NCBI RefSeq assembly: GCF_052327305.1
Contig: NZ_CP182486.1
Coordinates: 1,674,001 to 1,738,000, forward strand
DNA from: Sphingobium sp052327305
GTDB lineage: Bacteria; Pseudomonadota; Alphaproteobacteria; Sphingomonadales; Sphingomonadaceae
Direction: 5' to 3'
Length of the DNA: 64,000 nt
In this document: positions 1 to 7,984 of the stretch, piece by piece
Layout: every line of letters starts with the position of its first letter
Position numbering within the stretch: position 1 is the stretch's first letter
The notes under the pieces: generated by a model
Database searches by the model: none
Seen by the model: the letters and a program-made list of their open reading frames with translations, nothing else
What the model was told of the DNA's origin: nothing
Made by a program: the position numbers and the translations under genes

Positions 1-96
1 GCCGGTGGAAAGCTGAGTCATGCCGCGCTCGGCGACGAGACGTTGCGCCTGGGTGCCCTTGCCGGCTCCCGGCGGCCCCAACAGGATGATGTTCAT
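1..96 (-). CDS. adk: Adenylate kinase, N-terminal fragment (window edge)
   Basis: Only the first 32 codons are present; the rest lies beyond the left edge. Adenylate kinase interconverts ATP + AMP and 2 ADP in the cytoplasm. The visible peptide starts MNIILLGPPGAGKGTQ, which contains the P-loop GPPGAGKGT (residues 7-15) that holds the nucleotide phosphates. The AUG at 96 is preceded by GGAGGGGGC, a clear ribosome binding site. It follows secY by 64 bases on the same strand, the usual end of the spc operon in alphaproteobacteria. The truncation is due to the window, not a mutation. Confidence 0.96.
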   Translation of the reverse strand, partial: MNIILLGPPGAGKGTQAQRLVAERGMTQLSTG

Positions 97-160
97 GCCC
101 CCTCCATTGCAAAACGTGGCCACGGTCCCGCGGGTCACCCCGACCCGCGACACCCTGGCG

Positions 161-1525
161 TCAGCGCATCCGGCCCTTCAGGCGAGCCTTCTTGATGAGG
201 TCACCATATTGATGCGCGATGAGATGGCTCTGAATCTGGGTCACCGTATCGACGGTCACGTTGACCACGATGAGCAGGCTCGTGCCGCCCAAATAGAAGG
301 GAATGCCGGCCCGCGCGATGAGATACTCGGGAATGAGGCAGATCACGGCCAGATAGGCGGCGCCGACCACAGTGATGCGGGTCAGCACATAATCGAGATA
401 GGTCTCGGTGCTCTTGCCGGGGCGGATGCCCGGAATGAAGCCGCCGTTCCGCTTCAGATTGTCCGCCGTCTCCTCGGGGTTGAAGACAACCGCCGTGTAG
501 AAGAAGCAGAAAAACACGATGCCGAGGCCATAGAGCGCCATGTAGACCGGCGTGCCGTGCGAGAGATACTGGTTGATCCCCAGGACGAAGTCGCCCCAGC
601 GGCTTTCACCGGCCACGCGGTTACCCGCGAATTGCGTGATGGTCAGCGGCAGCAGCAGCAGCGACGAGGCAAAGATCGGCGGGATGACGCCTGCGGTATT
701 CACCTTGAGCGGAAGATGGCTGCGATCCGCCTGCATCAGGCCCTGGCGCGTCTGGCGCTTGGGATACTGGATGAGGACACGGCGTTGCGCTCGCTCCATG
801 TAGCAGATGAAGAGAATGAGACCGAAGCCAAGGACGATCACCGCGAAGATCAGCAGGCCCGAGATCGAACCGGTGCGGCCCGATTCGAACAGGTTCGCGA
901 GCGTCACAGGGAGCTGGGCGACGATGCCGGCCATGATGATGAGCGACACGCCGTTGCCGATACCCCGGCTGGTGATCTGCTCGCCCAGCCACATCAGGAA
1001 CATCGTGCCGCCGATCATGGAAATGACCGCCGCAATCCGGAAGAGCATGCCGGGCACGACCACGGCCTGAAGCCCGGACTGCGCGCCGTAATTCTCAAGA
1101 CCCACGGCGATGAAATAACCCTGCACTGCAGTCAGCGCGACAGTGCCGTAGCGGGTATACTGGTTCAGCTTCTTGCGGCCGCTCTCGCCCTCTTTCTTGA
1201 TCGCCGCCAATGTGGGCGAAAGCGATGCAGAAAGCTGCACGACGATTGACGCCGTGATGTAGGGCATGACGCCGAGCGCGATGAGACTCATGCGCTCTAG
1301 GCTGCCACCCGAAAAGGTGTTGAAGATATCGAGAATACCGCCCTGCGTCTGCCGATAGAGCTGCGCGAGCACCGTGGGATCGACTCCCGGCAGTGGCACG
1401 AAGGAGAGAAAGCGGAAGACAATCAGCGCCCCAATGGTGAACCAAAGCCGCTTCTTGAGATCCGTCGCCTTGCTGAACTTGGCGAGGCTGAAGCTGGAAG
1501 CGAGTTGATCGGCGCGTGATGCCAT
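161..1525 (-). CDS. secY: Preprotein translocase subunit SecY
   Basis: Pore subunit of the inner-membrane SecYEG translocon, through which unfolded preproteins pass. The 454-residue protein is the usual family length. It shows about ten hydrophobic segments, the conserved FVPLPGVDP stretch (residues 42-50) after the first membrane helix, and a basic C-terminal tail (KKARLKGRMR) that faces the ribosome and SecA. The frame also opens at a TTG at 1537, but the AUG at 1525 gives the expected MASRADQ start. It lies between rplO and adk, as is typical, and is co-directional with the whole ribosomal cluster. Confidence 0.97.
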   Translation of the reverse strand: MASRADQLASSFSLAKFSKATDLKKRLWFTIGALIVFRFLSFVPLPGVDPTVLAQLYRQTQGGILDIFNTFSGGSLERMSLIALGVMPYITASIVVQLSASLSPTLAAIKKEGESGRKKLNQYTRYGTVALTAVQGYFIAVGLENYGAQSGLQAVVVPGMLFRIAAVISMIGGTMFLMWLGEQITSRGIGNGVSLIIMAGIVAQLPVTLANLFESGRTGSISGLLIFAVIVLGFGLILFICYMERAQRRVLIQYPKRQTRQGLMQADRSHLPLKVNTAGVIPPIFASSLLLLPLTITQFAGNRVAGESRWGDFVLGINQYLSHGTPVYMALYGLGIVFFCFFYTAVVFNPEETADNLKRNGGFIPGIRPGKSTETYLDYVLTRITVVGAAYLAVICLIPEYLIARAGIPFYLGGTSLLIVVNVTVDTVTQIQSHLIAHQYGDLIKKARLKGRMR

Positions 1526-1710
1526 GATCCGTAGCAATCCTGAATATTCGGCCCGCAGAGCGCGGGCACCCGCATTGGCAAAGCCGGGGCCATACCCCCT
1601 CGCCGCTTCCGATCAAAGAGGATTCGGTAGTGCGCGATGTCCCGGAAAAAGGATGACCCCGCCGGCCATATCGGGCAGCGGGGCCAATGTTACAAGTCCG
1701 CCGGGCGCGA

Positions 1711-2268
1711 TCAGCCCTTCTTGGCGGCGCTATACTTGGCCTTGGCCTTCGCCGCGGCTTCGCCCTTGCCCTTCTTGGCAGCGGCCTTTTCGCCGGCCGG
1801 GGTCACTGCGAGAACGTCAACCTTGCCGCCAGCCTTCTCGACAGCCTCGATCGCACCCTTGGATGCGCCCGCAACTGTGAAGTTCAGCTTAGCGGTGAAT
1901 TCGCCCTTGCCGAGCAGACGCACGCCGTCCTTACCGCCGCGCGACAGACCCGCAGCGCGCAGCGCCGCCTGATCGATCACTGCCTTGGCGTCCAGCTTGC
2001 CGGCGTCGACCGCCTTCTGGATCGCACCGAGGTTCACCTCGGCATAGTCCTTGGCGAAGATGTTGTTGAAGCCGCGCTTCGGGATGCGCATGTGGAGCGG
2101 CATCTGGCCGCCCTCAAAGCCGTTGATCGCCACGCCCGAGCGCGCCTTGGCGCCCTTCTGGCCACGACCGGCGGTCTTGCCCTTACCCGAGCCGATGCCG
2201 CGTCCAACGCGCATCCGGCCCTTGCGGGCGCCTTCATTGTCGGTGAGTTCGTTCAGTTTGAAAGTCAT
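1711..2268 (-). CDS. rplO: 50S ribosomal protein L15
   Basis: Large-subunit protein that binds 23S rRNA late in 50S assembly. The 185-residue product has the glycine/lysine-rich N-terminal region typical of L15 (GRGIGSGKGKTAGRGQKGAK, about residues 23-42) and the FEGGQMPL motif. It is about 40 residues longer than the E. coli protein (144). The extra part is an Ala/Lys-rich C-terminal tail (AAAKKGKGEAAAKAKAK) after about residue 155. The AUG at 2268 is preferred to an in-frame GTG at 2277 because MTFKLNEL is the family start. rpmD lies upstream and secY downstream. Confidence 0.95.
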   Translation of the reverse strand: MTFKLNELTDNEGARKGRMRVGRGIGSGKGKTAGRGQKGAKARSGVAINGFEGGQMPLHMRIPKRGFNNIFAKDYAEVNLGAIQKAVDAGKLDAKAVIDQAALRAAGLSRGGKDGVRLLGKGEFTAKLNFTVAGASKGAIEAVEKAGGKVDVLAVTPAGEKAAAKKGKGEAAAKAKAKYSAAKKG

Positions 2269-2426
2269 GTCGTGCACTCGCTTTCGCTTTTGTCGCGCGG
2301 GACAGGATGCTTGCGCGCCCTGCCTTACCTGCCTCCGGGTGAAGCCGGGGCCATTAAACGATCAGGCGCCACCTCGCAAGGCAGCGCCCGACCCTGATCG
2401 ATTCCGGCAACCCGGAACCATAACTT

Positions 2427-2603
2427 TTAGTCGACCACGGCCACCATGTGCGGCAGCTTGGCGATCGCACCGCGGACTTCCGCAGTATCTTCCAGCTCCA
2501 CCACGCGGTTCATCTTGCCAAGGCCGAGGCCGATCAGAATCTTCTTCTGGTCGGCGGGGCGACGGATCGGCGAACCGATCTGCTTGATCTTGATCTTCGC
2601 CAT
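2427..2603 (-). CDS. rpmD: 50S ribosomal protein L30
   Basis: Short 58-residue protein read directly from the minus strand: it begins MAKIKIKQIGSPIRRPADQ and ends KLPHMVAVVD before TAA at 2427-2429. L30 is a peripheral 23S rRNA-binding protein, and 58-60 residues is its normal length. The GSPIRRP and LGLGKMNRVVELED stretches match the family. It sits between rpsE (6 bases upstream) and rplO, its standard position in the spc operon. It is easily lost from automatic calls because of its length. Confidence 0.95.
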   Translation of the reverse strand: MAKIKIKQIGSPIRRPADQKKILIGLGLGKMNRVVELEDTAEVRGAIAKLPHMVAVVD

Positions 2604-2609
2604 AAGTCC

Positions 2610-3353
2610 TTACTCCGCAATCGCTTCAGCGTCGGCCTGAGCAACCTCGGCCGAGGCGCCGCCACGACGCAGCAAGTCAGCGACCTTCTTGCCACGGCGC
2701 TGGGCGACCGACTTCGGGCTGGTCTGCTCGCCGAGCGCCGCGAAGGTCGCACGGATCATGTTGTACGGGTTCGACGTGCCGTTCGACTTGGTCACGACAT
2801 CCGCCACGCCTAGGCTCTCGAAGACAGCGCGCATCGGGCCGCCCGCGATGATGCCGGTTCCGGCCGGAGCCGAACGTACGGTCACCTTGCCGGCACCGAA
2901 ATGGCCGAGGCCGTCATGATGCAGAGTGCGGCCTTCCTTGAGCGGCACGCGAACCATCGCCTTCTTGGCGGCGGCGGTCGCCTTGCTGATCGCCTCGGGA
3001 ACCTCGCGAGCCTTGCCATGGCCGAAGCCGGCACGACCCTTGCCGTCGCCTACGACGACCAATGCCGCGAAGCCGAAGCGCTTACCACCCTTCACCGTCT
3101 TGGAGACGCGGTTGATGTGGACGAGCTTCTCGACGAACTCCTCGCCACCATCCTCCTCGTTGCCGCCACGGCCACGGCGGTCGTCACGACGACCACGGCC
3201 ACCGCCGCGGTCATTGCCGCCACGACCACGTCCGCCACGACCGCGACGCTGCTCGCCGCCCTCTGCGGGGTTGGTCACATCCTGAGGCGTCGTCCCGGGA
3301 GCCAGGATCGCTTCGGGCTGATTGCCTTCGCCAGTGGTGTTTTCGTCTGCCAT
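2610..3353 (-). CDS. rpsE: 30S ribosomal protein S5 with RG-rich N-terminal extension
   Basis: S5 sits near the mRNA entry channel of the 30S subunit and affects decoding accuracy. The core begins near residue 75 (EKLVHINRVSKTVKGG, the conserved S5 entry) and includes the FGFAALVVVGDGKGRAGFGHGKA stretch, quoted here only as the well-known S5 dsRBD-like region, and GTGIIAGG. At 247 residues it is about 80 longer than E. coli S5 (167). The extra N-terminus contains an Arg/Gly-rich tract (about residues 36-64) resembling RGG-box RNA-binding sequence, bracketed by acidic stretches. The AUG at 3353 follows rplR by only 2 bases. Confidence 0.96.
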   Translation of the reverse strand: MADENTTGEGNQPEAILAPGTTPQDVTNPAEGGEQRRGRGGRGRGGNDRGGGRGRRDDRRGRGGNEEDGGEEFVEKLVHINRVSKTVKGGKRFGFAALVVVGDGKGRAGFGHGKAREVPEAISKATAAAKKAMVRVPLKEGRTLHHDGLGHFGAGKVTVRSAPAGTGIIAGGPMRAVFESLGVADVVTKSNGTSNPYNMIRATFAALGEQTSPKSVAQRRGKKVADLLRRGGASAEVAQADAEAIAE

Positions 3354-3355
3354 GC

Positions 3356-3721
3356 TTAGAACTCCAGTCCGCCCTCACGGGCGGCGTCGGCTAGCGCCTT
3401 CACGCGGCCATGAAAGAGGAAACCGCCGCGATCGAAAACGACGCGTGTGACACCGGCCTTGGCTGCCGCAGCCGCGACGCGCTTGCCGACATCGGCAGCT
3501 GCTTCGGACGTTGCGCCGGTCTTGCCCTGCGACTTGGCGCCGACGTCCTTGTCCAGGGTCGAGGCGGCAGCGAGCGTCTTGCCCGCAGCATCGTCGATGA
3601 CTTGGGCGTAGATGTGCCGACCAGAACGGTGGATGGACAAGCGCGGCTTGCTGCCGGCGCGTGCCTTGATCGCGGTGCGAACGCGGCGACGACGCCGCTC
3701 GAAGAGAGAGAGTTTCGCCAT
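3356..3721 (-). CDS. rplR: 50S ribosomal protein L18
   Basis: L18 binds 5S rRNA together with L5 and anchors it in the central protuberance. The 121-residue length is normal. The N-terminus is the expected basic arm (LFERRRRRVRTAIKARA, residues 6-22), followed by KPRLSIHRSGRHIYAQVIDD and a C-terminal FDRGGFLFHGRVKALADAAREGGL motif that defines the family. It lies 3 bases downstream of rplF and 2 bases upstream of rpsE, so translation is probably coupled along this part of the spc operon. Confidence 0.97.
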   Translation of the reverse strand: MAKLSLFERRRRRVRTAIKARAGSKPRLSIHRSGRHIYAQVIDDAAGKTLAAASTLDKDVGAKSQGKTGATSEAAADVGKRVAAAAAKAGVTRVVFDRGGFLFHGRVKALADAAREGGLEF

Positions 3722-3724
3722 GGC

Positions 3725-4258
3725 TTACTTCTTCTTGCCTTCTTTGCGGAAGATGAACTCGCCGTCATACTTGATGCCCTTGCCCTTGTAGGGCTCGGGC
3801 TTACGCCAGCGACGGATTTCGGCGGCAACCTGGCCGACCTTCTGCTTGTCGATCCCGCTGATTTCCACCGTGGTGTTGTCCGGGGTCTTGATCTCGATGC
3901 CCTCGGGCACCGGGAAATCGACATCGTGGCTGTAGCCAAGCTGCAGCTTCAGGTTCTTGCCCTGCGCATTTGCACGGTAGCCCACGCCGGTGATCAGCAG
4001 CTTCTTGGAGAAGCCTTCGGTCACGCCTGTGATGAGGTTCTGCACCAGCGTGCGCTGCATGCCCCAGAAAGCGCGAGCCTGCTTGGTGCCATTGGCCGGC
4101 GTCACGGAGATGCTGCCGTCCTCAACCACATAGCTGATCTCGTCACGCATCGCGAGCGCGAGCGTGCCCTTGGGGCCCTTCACGGAGAGCTGGCCGTTGT
4201 CGATGGTCGCGGTCACGCCCGAAGGAATGGCGACCGGCTTTTTGCCGATGCGGCTCAT
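3725..4258 (-). CDS. rplF: 50S ribosomal protein L6
   Basis: L6 binds 23S rRNA near the sarcin-ricin loop and helps form the factor-binding site. The 177 residues match E. coli L6 and begin MSRIGKKPVAIPSGV. The conserved C-terminal RRWRKPEPYKGKGIKYDGE motif contacts rRNA. Its AUG overlaps the rpsH stop codon (TGATG at 4256-4260), indicating coupled translation. It is followed by rplR after 3 bases. Confidence 0.97.
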   Translation of the reverse strand: MSRIGKKPVAIPSGVTATIDNGQLSVKGPKGTLALAMRDEISYVVEDGSISVTPANGTKQARAFWGMQRTLVQNLITGVTEGFSKKLLITGVGYRANAQGKNLKLQLGYSHDVDFPVPEGIEIKTPDNTTVEISGIDKQKVGQVAAEIRRWRKPEPYKGKGIKYDGEFIFRKEGKKK

Positions 4259-4653
4259 CAGAACACCTCCGCCAGCACTTCGCCGCCGACATTCTGGTCG
4301 CGCGCTTCGGCATCCGAGAGCACGCCACGCGGCGTCGAGACGATGGTGATACCCAGGCCGTTGCGCACGATCGGGAGTTCCTTGGAGCCCGAATAGACGC
4401 GGCGGCCAGGCTTCGAGACACGCGCGACATGCTTGATCGCCGGCTGCCCCTCGAAATACTTCAGCTCGATGCGCAGGCCCGGGTGATCACCCAGCTGCTC
4501 TTCGCTGTAGCCACGGATATAGCCCTCGCGCTGAAGCACGTCGAGCACGCGGGCCCGGAGCTTGGACGCGGGCGAAACCACGCTGTCCTTGCGAGCCTGC
4601 TGGCCATTGCGGATGCGGGTGAGCATGTCACCCAAAGGATCGGTCAGTGCCAT
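4258..4653 (-). CDS. rpsH: 30S ribosomal protein S8
   Basis: Primary 16S rRNA-binding protein of the 30S subunit; in E. coli it is the translational repressor of the spc operon. The 131-residue sequence starts MALTDPLGDMLTRIRNGQ, the family signature, and carries the S8 motif ISTPRGVLSDAEAR near the C-terminus. Whether it represses this operon here cannot be seen from the sequence. It sits between rpsN (12 bases upstream) and rplF, which it overlaps. Confidence 0.97.
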   Translation of the reverse strand: MALTDPLGDMLTRIRNGQQARKDSVVSPASKLRARVLDVLQREGYIRGYSEEQLGDHPGLRIELKYFEGQPAIKHVARVSKPGRRVYSGSKELPIVRNGLGITIVSTPRGVLSDAEARDQNVGGEVLAEVF

Positions 4654-4665
4654 CTCTGTTTATCC

Positions 4666-4971
4666 TTACCAGCTCGACTTGGTGACGCCGGGGATCAGGC
4701 CCTTGTTGGCCAGATCGCGCAGCTGAACACGGCAAAGCCGGAACTTGCGGTAGTAGGCGCGCGGACGGCCGGTCAGCTCGCAACGGTTGCGAACCCGGGT
4801 CGGGTTGCCGTTACGGGGGATCTCGGCCAGCTTGAGACGCGCGATGAGGCGCTCGCCATCATCGAGGGACTCGTCGTTCGCAATTGCCTTGAGCTTCGCA
4901 TATTTGCCGGCGTACTTCTTCACCAGCTGCTTGCGACGCTCGTTCTTGTTGATCGAACTCAGTTTCGCCAT
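4666..4971 (-). CDS. rpsN: 30S ribosomal protein S14, zinc-independent type
   Basis: Head protein of the 30S subunit near the decoding site. The 101-residue length and lack of paired CxxC motifs identify the long, zinc-free form. The conserved core is RNRCELTGRPRAYYRKFRL followed by ELANKG-type sequence (LRDLANKGLIPGVTKSSW at the end). It starts MAKLSSINKNERR at 4971. It lies between rplE (41-base gap) and rpsH in the standard spc order. Confidence 0.97.
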   Translation of the reverse strand: MAKLSSINKNERRKQLVKKYAGKYAKLKAIANDESLDDGERLIARLKLAEIPRNGNPTRVRNRCELTGRPRAYYRKFRLCRVQLRDLANKGLIPGVTKSSW

Positions 4972-5012
4972 GGACTTAAGCTCTCTTCCTTAAAATGTCT
5001 GTCCGGCCACGC

Positions 5013-5588
5013 TCAGGCAGCCTGCTGCTCGGCCTCGACCGGGAACGGGAAGCCGAAGAGGCGCAGCAGTTCGCGCGCTTCGTCGTCCGTCTTGGCCGTG
5101 GTCGTCACGATGATGTCCATGCCGCGCACCTTGTCGACGCGGTCATAGCTGATCTCCGGGAAGATGATCTGCTCCTTGATGCCGAAGGCATAGTTGCCAC
5201 GGCCGTCAAAGCTCTTCGGATTGAGGCCCCGGAAGTCGCGGATGCGGGGCATCGCGATCGTCACCAGACGGTCGAGGAACTCGTACATGCGCTCACGACG
5301 AAGAGTGACCTTCGCGCCGATCGGCATGCCCTCACGCAGCTTGAACTGCGCGATCGACTTCTTCGCCTTCGTGATGACGGGCTTCTGGCCGGCGATGAGT
5401 TCCATCTCCTCGGCTGCCGAAGTCACCTTCTTCTTGTCCTGGGTCGCTTCGCCCACACCCATGTTGAGCGTGATCTTCTCAATCTTGGGGACTTCCATGA
5501 CGTTCTTGTAACCGAACTTCTCGGTCATCGCCTTGGCGATGGTCTCGTCATAGAGCGACTTCGAACGCGGGATATACTTGTCAGCCAT
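5013..5588 (-). CDS. rplE: 50S ribosomal protein L5
   Basis: L5 binds 5S rRNA and contacts P-site tRNA from the central protuberance. The 191 residues are slightly longer than E. coli (179), with a short C-terminal extension ending EAEQQAA. Diagnostic stretches are KITLNMGVGEA (about residues 37-47), LREGMPIGAKVTLR and LPRIRDFRGL-type sequence (MPRIRDFRGLNPKSFDGRGN). The AUG overlaps the rplX stop as TGATG at 5586-5590, so the two are probably translationally coupled. Confidence 0.97.
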   Translation of the reverse strand: MADKYIPRSKSLYDETIAKAMTEKFGYKNVMEVPKIEKITLNMGVGEATQDKKKVTSAAEEMELIAGQKPVITKAKKSIAQFKLREGMPIGAKVTLRRERMYEFLDRLVTIAMPRIRDFRGLNPKSFDGRGNYAFGIKEQIIFPEISYDRVDKVRGMDIIVTTTAKTDDEARELLRLFGFPFPVEAEQQAA

Positions 5589-5893
5589 CAGATGACCTCC
5601 CCGGTCTTGACCGCGACGCGGACCTTCTTGCCGTCGCGCTCCTCGAAGCGGACGCGCGTGGCCTTGCCGTCCTGGGCAATCGCGACGTTGGAAATGTGCA
5701 GCGGCGCGGGCTTGCGGTCGATGCCGCCCTGCGGGTTCGCCTGGTCGGGCTTGCGGTGACGCGCGTGGACGTTGACGCCCTCGACGAGCACCTTGTCCTC
5801 CTTCGGCATGACCTGCAGGACCGAGCCGGTGCGGCCCTTGTCCTTGCCGGCGAGCACGACGACCGTGTCACCCTTCTTGATCTTGGCAGCCAT
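5588..5893 (-). CDS. rplX: 50S ribosomal protein L24
   Basis: Early assembly protein of the 50S subunit, located near the exit tunnel. The 101 residues open with a KOW motif (KIKKGDTVVVLAGKDKGRTG, residues 4-23), the hallmark of the family, and include VEGVNVHARHRKP. It sits 2 bases after rplN and overlaps the start of rplE, so rplN-rplX-rplE form a tight block. Overlapping arginine-rich reading frames on this strand are compositional shadows. Confidence 0.97.
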   Translation of the reverse strand: MAAKIKKGDTVVVLAGKDKGRTGSVLQVMPKEDKVLVEGVNVHARHRKPDQANPQGGIDRKPAPLHISNVAIAQDGKATRVRFEERDGKKVRVAVKTGEVI

Positions 5894-5895
5894 GG

Positions 5896-6264
5896 TTACA
5901 GTACCTCCGGAGCCAGGCTGATGACCTTCATGTGACCACGGGCGCGCAGCTCGCGCACCACCGGGCCGAAGATGCGGGTGCCGATCGGCTCCTCGTTCTT
6001 GTTGACCAGCACGGCAGCATTGCTGTCGAAGCGGATCACGCTGCCGTCGGGACGACGAATGTCCTTGGCGGTGCGGACGATGACGGCACGGTGCACGTCA
6101 CCCTTCTTCACGCGGCCGCGCGGCGCTGCTTCCTTCACGGAGACGACGATGATGTCGCCAACGCCCGCGAAGCGGCGCTTGGAGCCGCCGAGCACCTTGA
6201 TGCACTGGACGCGCTTGGCGCCGCTGTTGTCAGCGACCTCAAGATTGGACTGCATCTGGATCAT
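5896..6264 (-). CDS. rplN: 50S ribosomal protein L14
   Basis: L14 sits at the 30S-50S interface and binds 23S rRNA; it is also the docking site of the silencing factor RsfS. The 122 residues are exactly the common length. It begins MIQMQSNLEVADNSGAKR and contains the highly conserved GGSKRRFAGVGDIIVVSVKE. It is separated by 72 bases from rpsQ and by 2 bases from rplX. Confidence 0.98.
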   Translation of the reverse strand: MIQMQSNLEVADNSGAKRVQCIKVLGGSKRRFAGVGDIIVVSVKEAAPRGRVKKGDVHRAVIVRTAKDIRRPDGSVIRFDSNAAVLVNKNEEPIGTRIFGPVVRELRARGHMKVISLAPEVL

Positions 6265-6336
6265 TGATCCGGTTCCTTCTCATTCGGCCTACCGGGACCC
6301 CGCATGTTGCAGGCCTGGCGGTTCCAGTTGATCGTT

Positions 6337-6600
6337 TCAGGCGGCGACTTCGGGAGCCTTGTGCGCATCCACTCGAGCGATGACCTTCCAGGTCTTCAGC
6401 TTCGAAATCGGTGCGGTCTCCTCGATGCGAACCGTCTCGCCCTCATGAAACTCGTTGGCTTCATCATGGGCGTGATACTTCTTCGAACGGCGGATGATCT
6501 TGCCGTAGAGCGGGTGCTTCACCTTGCGCTCCACGCGGACCACGACCGTCTTGTCGCCTTTGTCGGAAACCACCGTTCCCGTCAGCACGCGCTTGGGCAT
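6337..6600 (-). CDS. rpsQ: 30S ribosomal protein S17
   Basis: Primary 16S rRNA-binding protein with an OB fold. The 87 residues begin MPKRVLTGTVVSDKGDKTVV and contain the S17 signature KYHAHDEANEFHEGETVRIEE in its second half, with the IEETAPISKLKTW continuation typical of the family. It lies 14 bases after rpmC and before rplN in the standard order. Confidence 0.97.
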   Translation of the reverse strand: MPKRVLTGTVVSDKGDKTVVVRVERKVKHPLYGKIIRRSKKYHAHDEANEFHEGETVRIEETAPISKLKTWKVIARVDAHKAPEVAA

Positions 6601-6614
6601 CGTCTGGCTTCCTT

Positions 6615-6818
6615 TTACTTCGCGGCCGAGCGCGAACGCTCGGTCTGCAGGGTCTTGATCTGCGCGATCGACCGGCGGACTTCCTTCACCCGGCTCGGCT
6701 TCTCGAGCTGGCTGGTCGCGGCCTGGAAGCGCAGGTTGAACTGCTCGCGCTTGAGGGCGGAAAGCTCGTTGGAGAGCTCGTCGTCCGTCTTGGTCTTGAG
6801 GTCAGCGATATTCGCCAT
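6615..6818 (-). CDS. rpmC: 50S ribosomal protein L29
   Basis: Small helical protein at the polypeptide exit tunnel, near the SRP and trigger-factor docking site. The 67-residue product MANIADLKTKTDDELSNELS is of normal length, and the L29 motif (LKREQFNLRFQ) is present. The frame is open to an earlier ATG at 6848 inside rplP, but the AUG at 6818 matches the family start and lies immediately after the rplP stop at 6820. Coupling with rplP is therefore likely. Confidence 0.96.
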   Translation of the reverse strand: MANIADLKTKTDDELSNELSALKREQFNLRFQAATSQLEKPSRVKEVRRSIAQIKTLQTERSRSAAK

Positions 6819-6819
6819 C

Positions 6820-7254
6820 TCATTCGCCTCCCAGATGGGTCGTGTCACCGAGACGGGCGACGACCTTGGTCTTGATGGGCAACTTCATCGCAGCGCGCGA
6901 GAAGGCCTCGGCAGCGAGCGGACCGGACACGCCGTCCAGCTCGAACAGGATACGACCCGGCTTCACGCGGGCAGCCCAGTATTCCACCGAACCCTTGCCC
7001 TTGCCCTGACGGACTTCGGCAGGCTTCTTGGAGACCGGCACGTCCGGGAAGACGCGGATCCACAAGCGGCCCTGACGGCGGATGTGGCGCGTGATCGCGC
7101 GGCGGGCCGCTTCGATCTGGCGGGCGGTGATCCGCTCCGGCTCAAGAGCCTTGAGACCATAGGCGCCGAAGTTGAGGTCAGTGCCGCCCTTCGCTTCGCC
7201 CTTGATCCGCCCCTTGAAGGCCTTGCGGAACTTCATTTTCTTCGGTTGCAGCAT
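6820..7254 (-). CDS. rplP: 50S ribosomal protein L16
   Basis: L16 helps position tRNA at the A site and organises the peptidyl transferase region. The 144 residues begin MLQPKKMKFRKAFKGRIKG, with later RIWIRVFPD-type sequence (RLWIRVFPDVPVSKKP) and the MGKGKG-equivalent RQGKGKGSVEYWAARVKPG that identify L16. It follows rpsC by 30 bases and is followed at once by rpmC. Confidence 0.97.
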   Translation of the reverse strand: MLQPKKMKFRKAFKGRIKGEAKGGTDLNFGAYGLKALEPERITARQIEAARRAITRHIRRQGRLWIRVFPDVPVSKKPAEVRQGKGKGSVEYWAARVKPGRILFELDGVSGPLAAEAFSRAAMKLPIKTKVVARLGDTTHLGGE

Positions 7255-7284
7255 GATGCTCTACCTTATCTTTCCTGCCGGCCG

Positions 7285-7980
7285 TCAGCGTGCCGGACGG
7301 ACGCCGGAGGTCTGCGCCTCAAGCATCAGACGGTCAGTCGCCAATGGATCGTGGCCCAGAATTTCACCCTTGAAGATCCACACCTTGATGCCGCACACGC
7401 CATATGCCGTGTGGGCCTCAGCTTCCGCGTAGTCGATGTTGGCGCGAAGCGTGTGCAGAGGCGCACGACCTTCGAGATAACGCTCGACGCGGGCGATTTC
7501 GGCACCGCCGAGACGGCCACCGCACTGGATCTTGATGCCTTCTGCACCGAGACGCATGGCCGACTGAACCGCGCGCTTCATGGCACGGCGGAAGGCGATG
7601 CGACGCTCGAGCTGGTCGGCGACGCCCTGCGCGACGAGCTTGCTATCGATCTCCGGCTTGCGGATCTCGACGATGTTCAGGCTCACCTCGCTGGAGGTCA
7701 TCGCACCGATCTGCTTCTTCAGCTTCTCGATGTCCGCACCCTTCTTACCGATGATGACACCGGGACGGGCTGCGTAGATCGAAACGCGGCACAGCTTGGC
7801 CGGACGCTCGATGACCACCTTGGAGATCGCGGCCTGCGGCAGCGTCTTCATCACGAACTTGCGGATCTTGAGATCCTCAAGCAGCATGCGGCCATAATCC
7901 TGGCCTTCCGCGAACCAGCGGCTGTCCCAGGTGCGGTTGATCTGCAGACGCAGACCGATCGGGTTGCTCTTGTGACCCAT
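7285..7980 (-). CDS. rpsC: 30S ribosomal protein S3
   Basis: S3 lines the mRNA entry tunnel and contributes to the ribosomal helicase activity. The 231 residues match E. coli (233) and begin MGHKSNPIGLRLQINRTWDS. The KH domain motif PGVIIGKKGADIEKLK lies near residues 60-75. The frame is open to 8070 inside rplV, but the AUG at 7980 is the family start and lies 4 bases after the rplV stop. Confidence 0.97.
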   Translation of the reverse strand: MGHKSNPIGLRLQINRTWDSRWFAEGQDYGRMLLEDLKIRKFVMKTLPQAAISKVVIERPAKLCRVSIYAARPGVIIGKKGADIEKLKKQIGAMTSSEVSLNIVEIRKPEIDSKLVAQGVADQLERRIAFRRAMKRAVQSAMRLGAEGIKIQCGGRLGGAEIARVERYLEGRAPLHTLRANIDYAEAEAHTAYGVCGIKVWIFKGEILGHDPLATDRLMLEAQTSGVRPAR

Positions 7981-7984
7981 GAGC

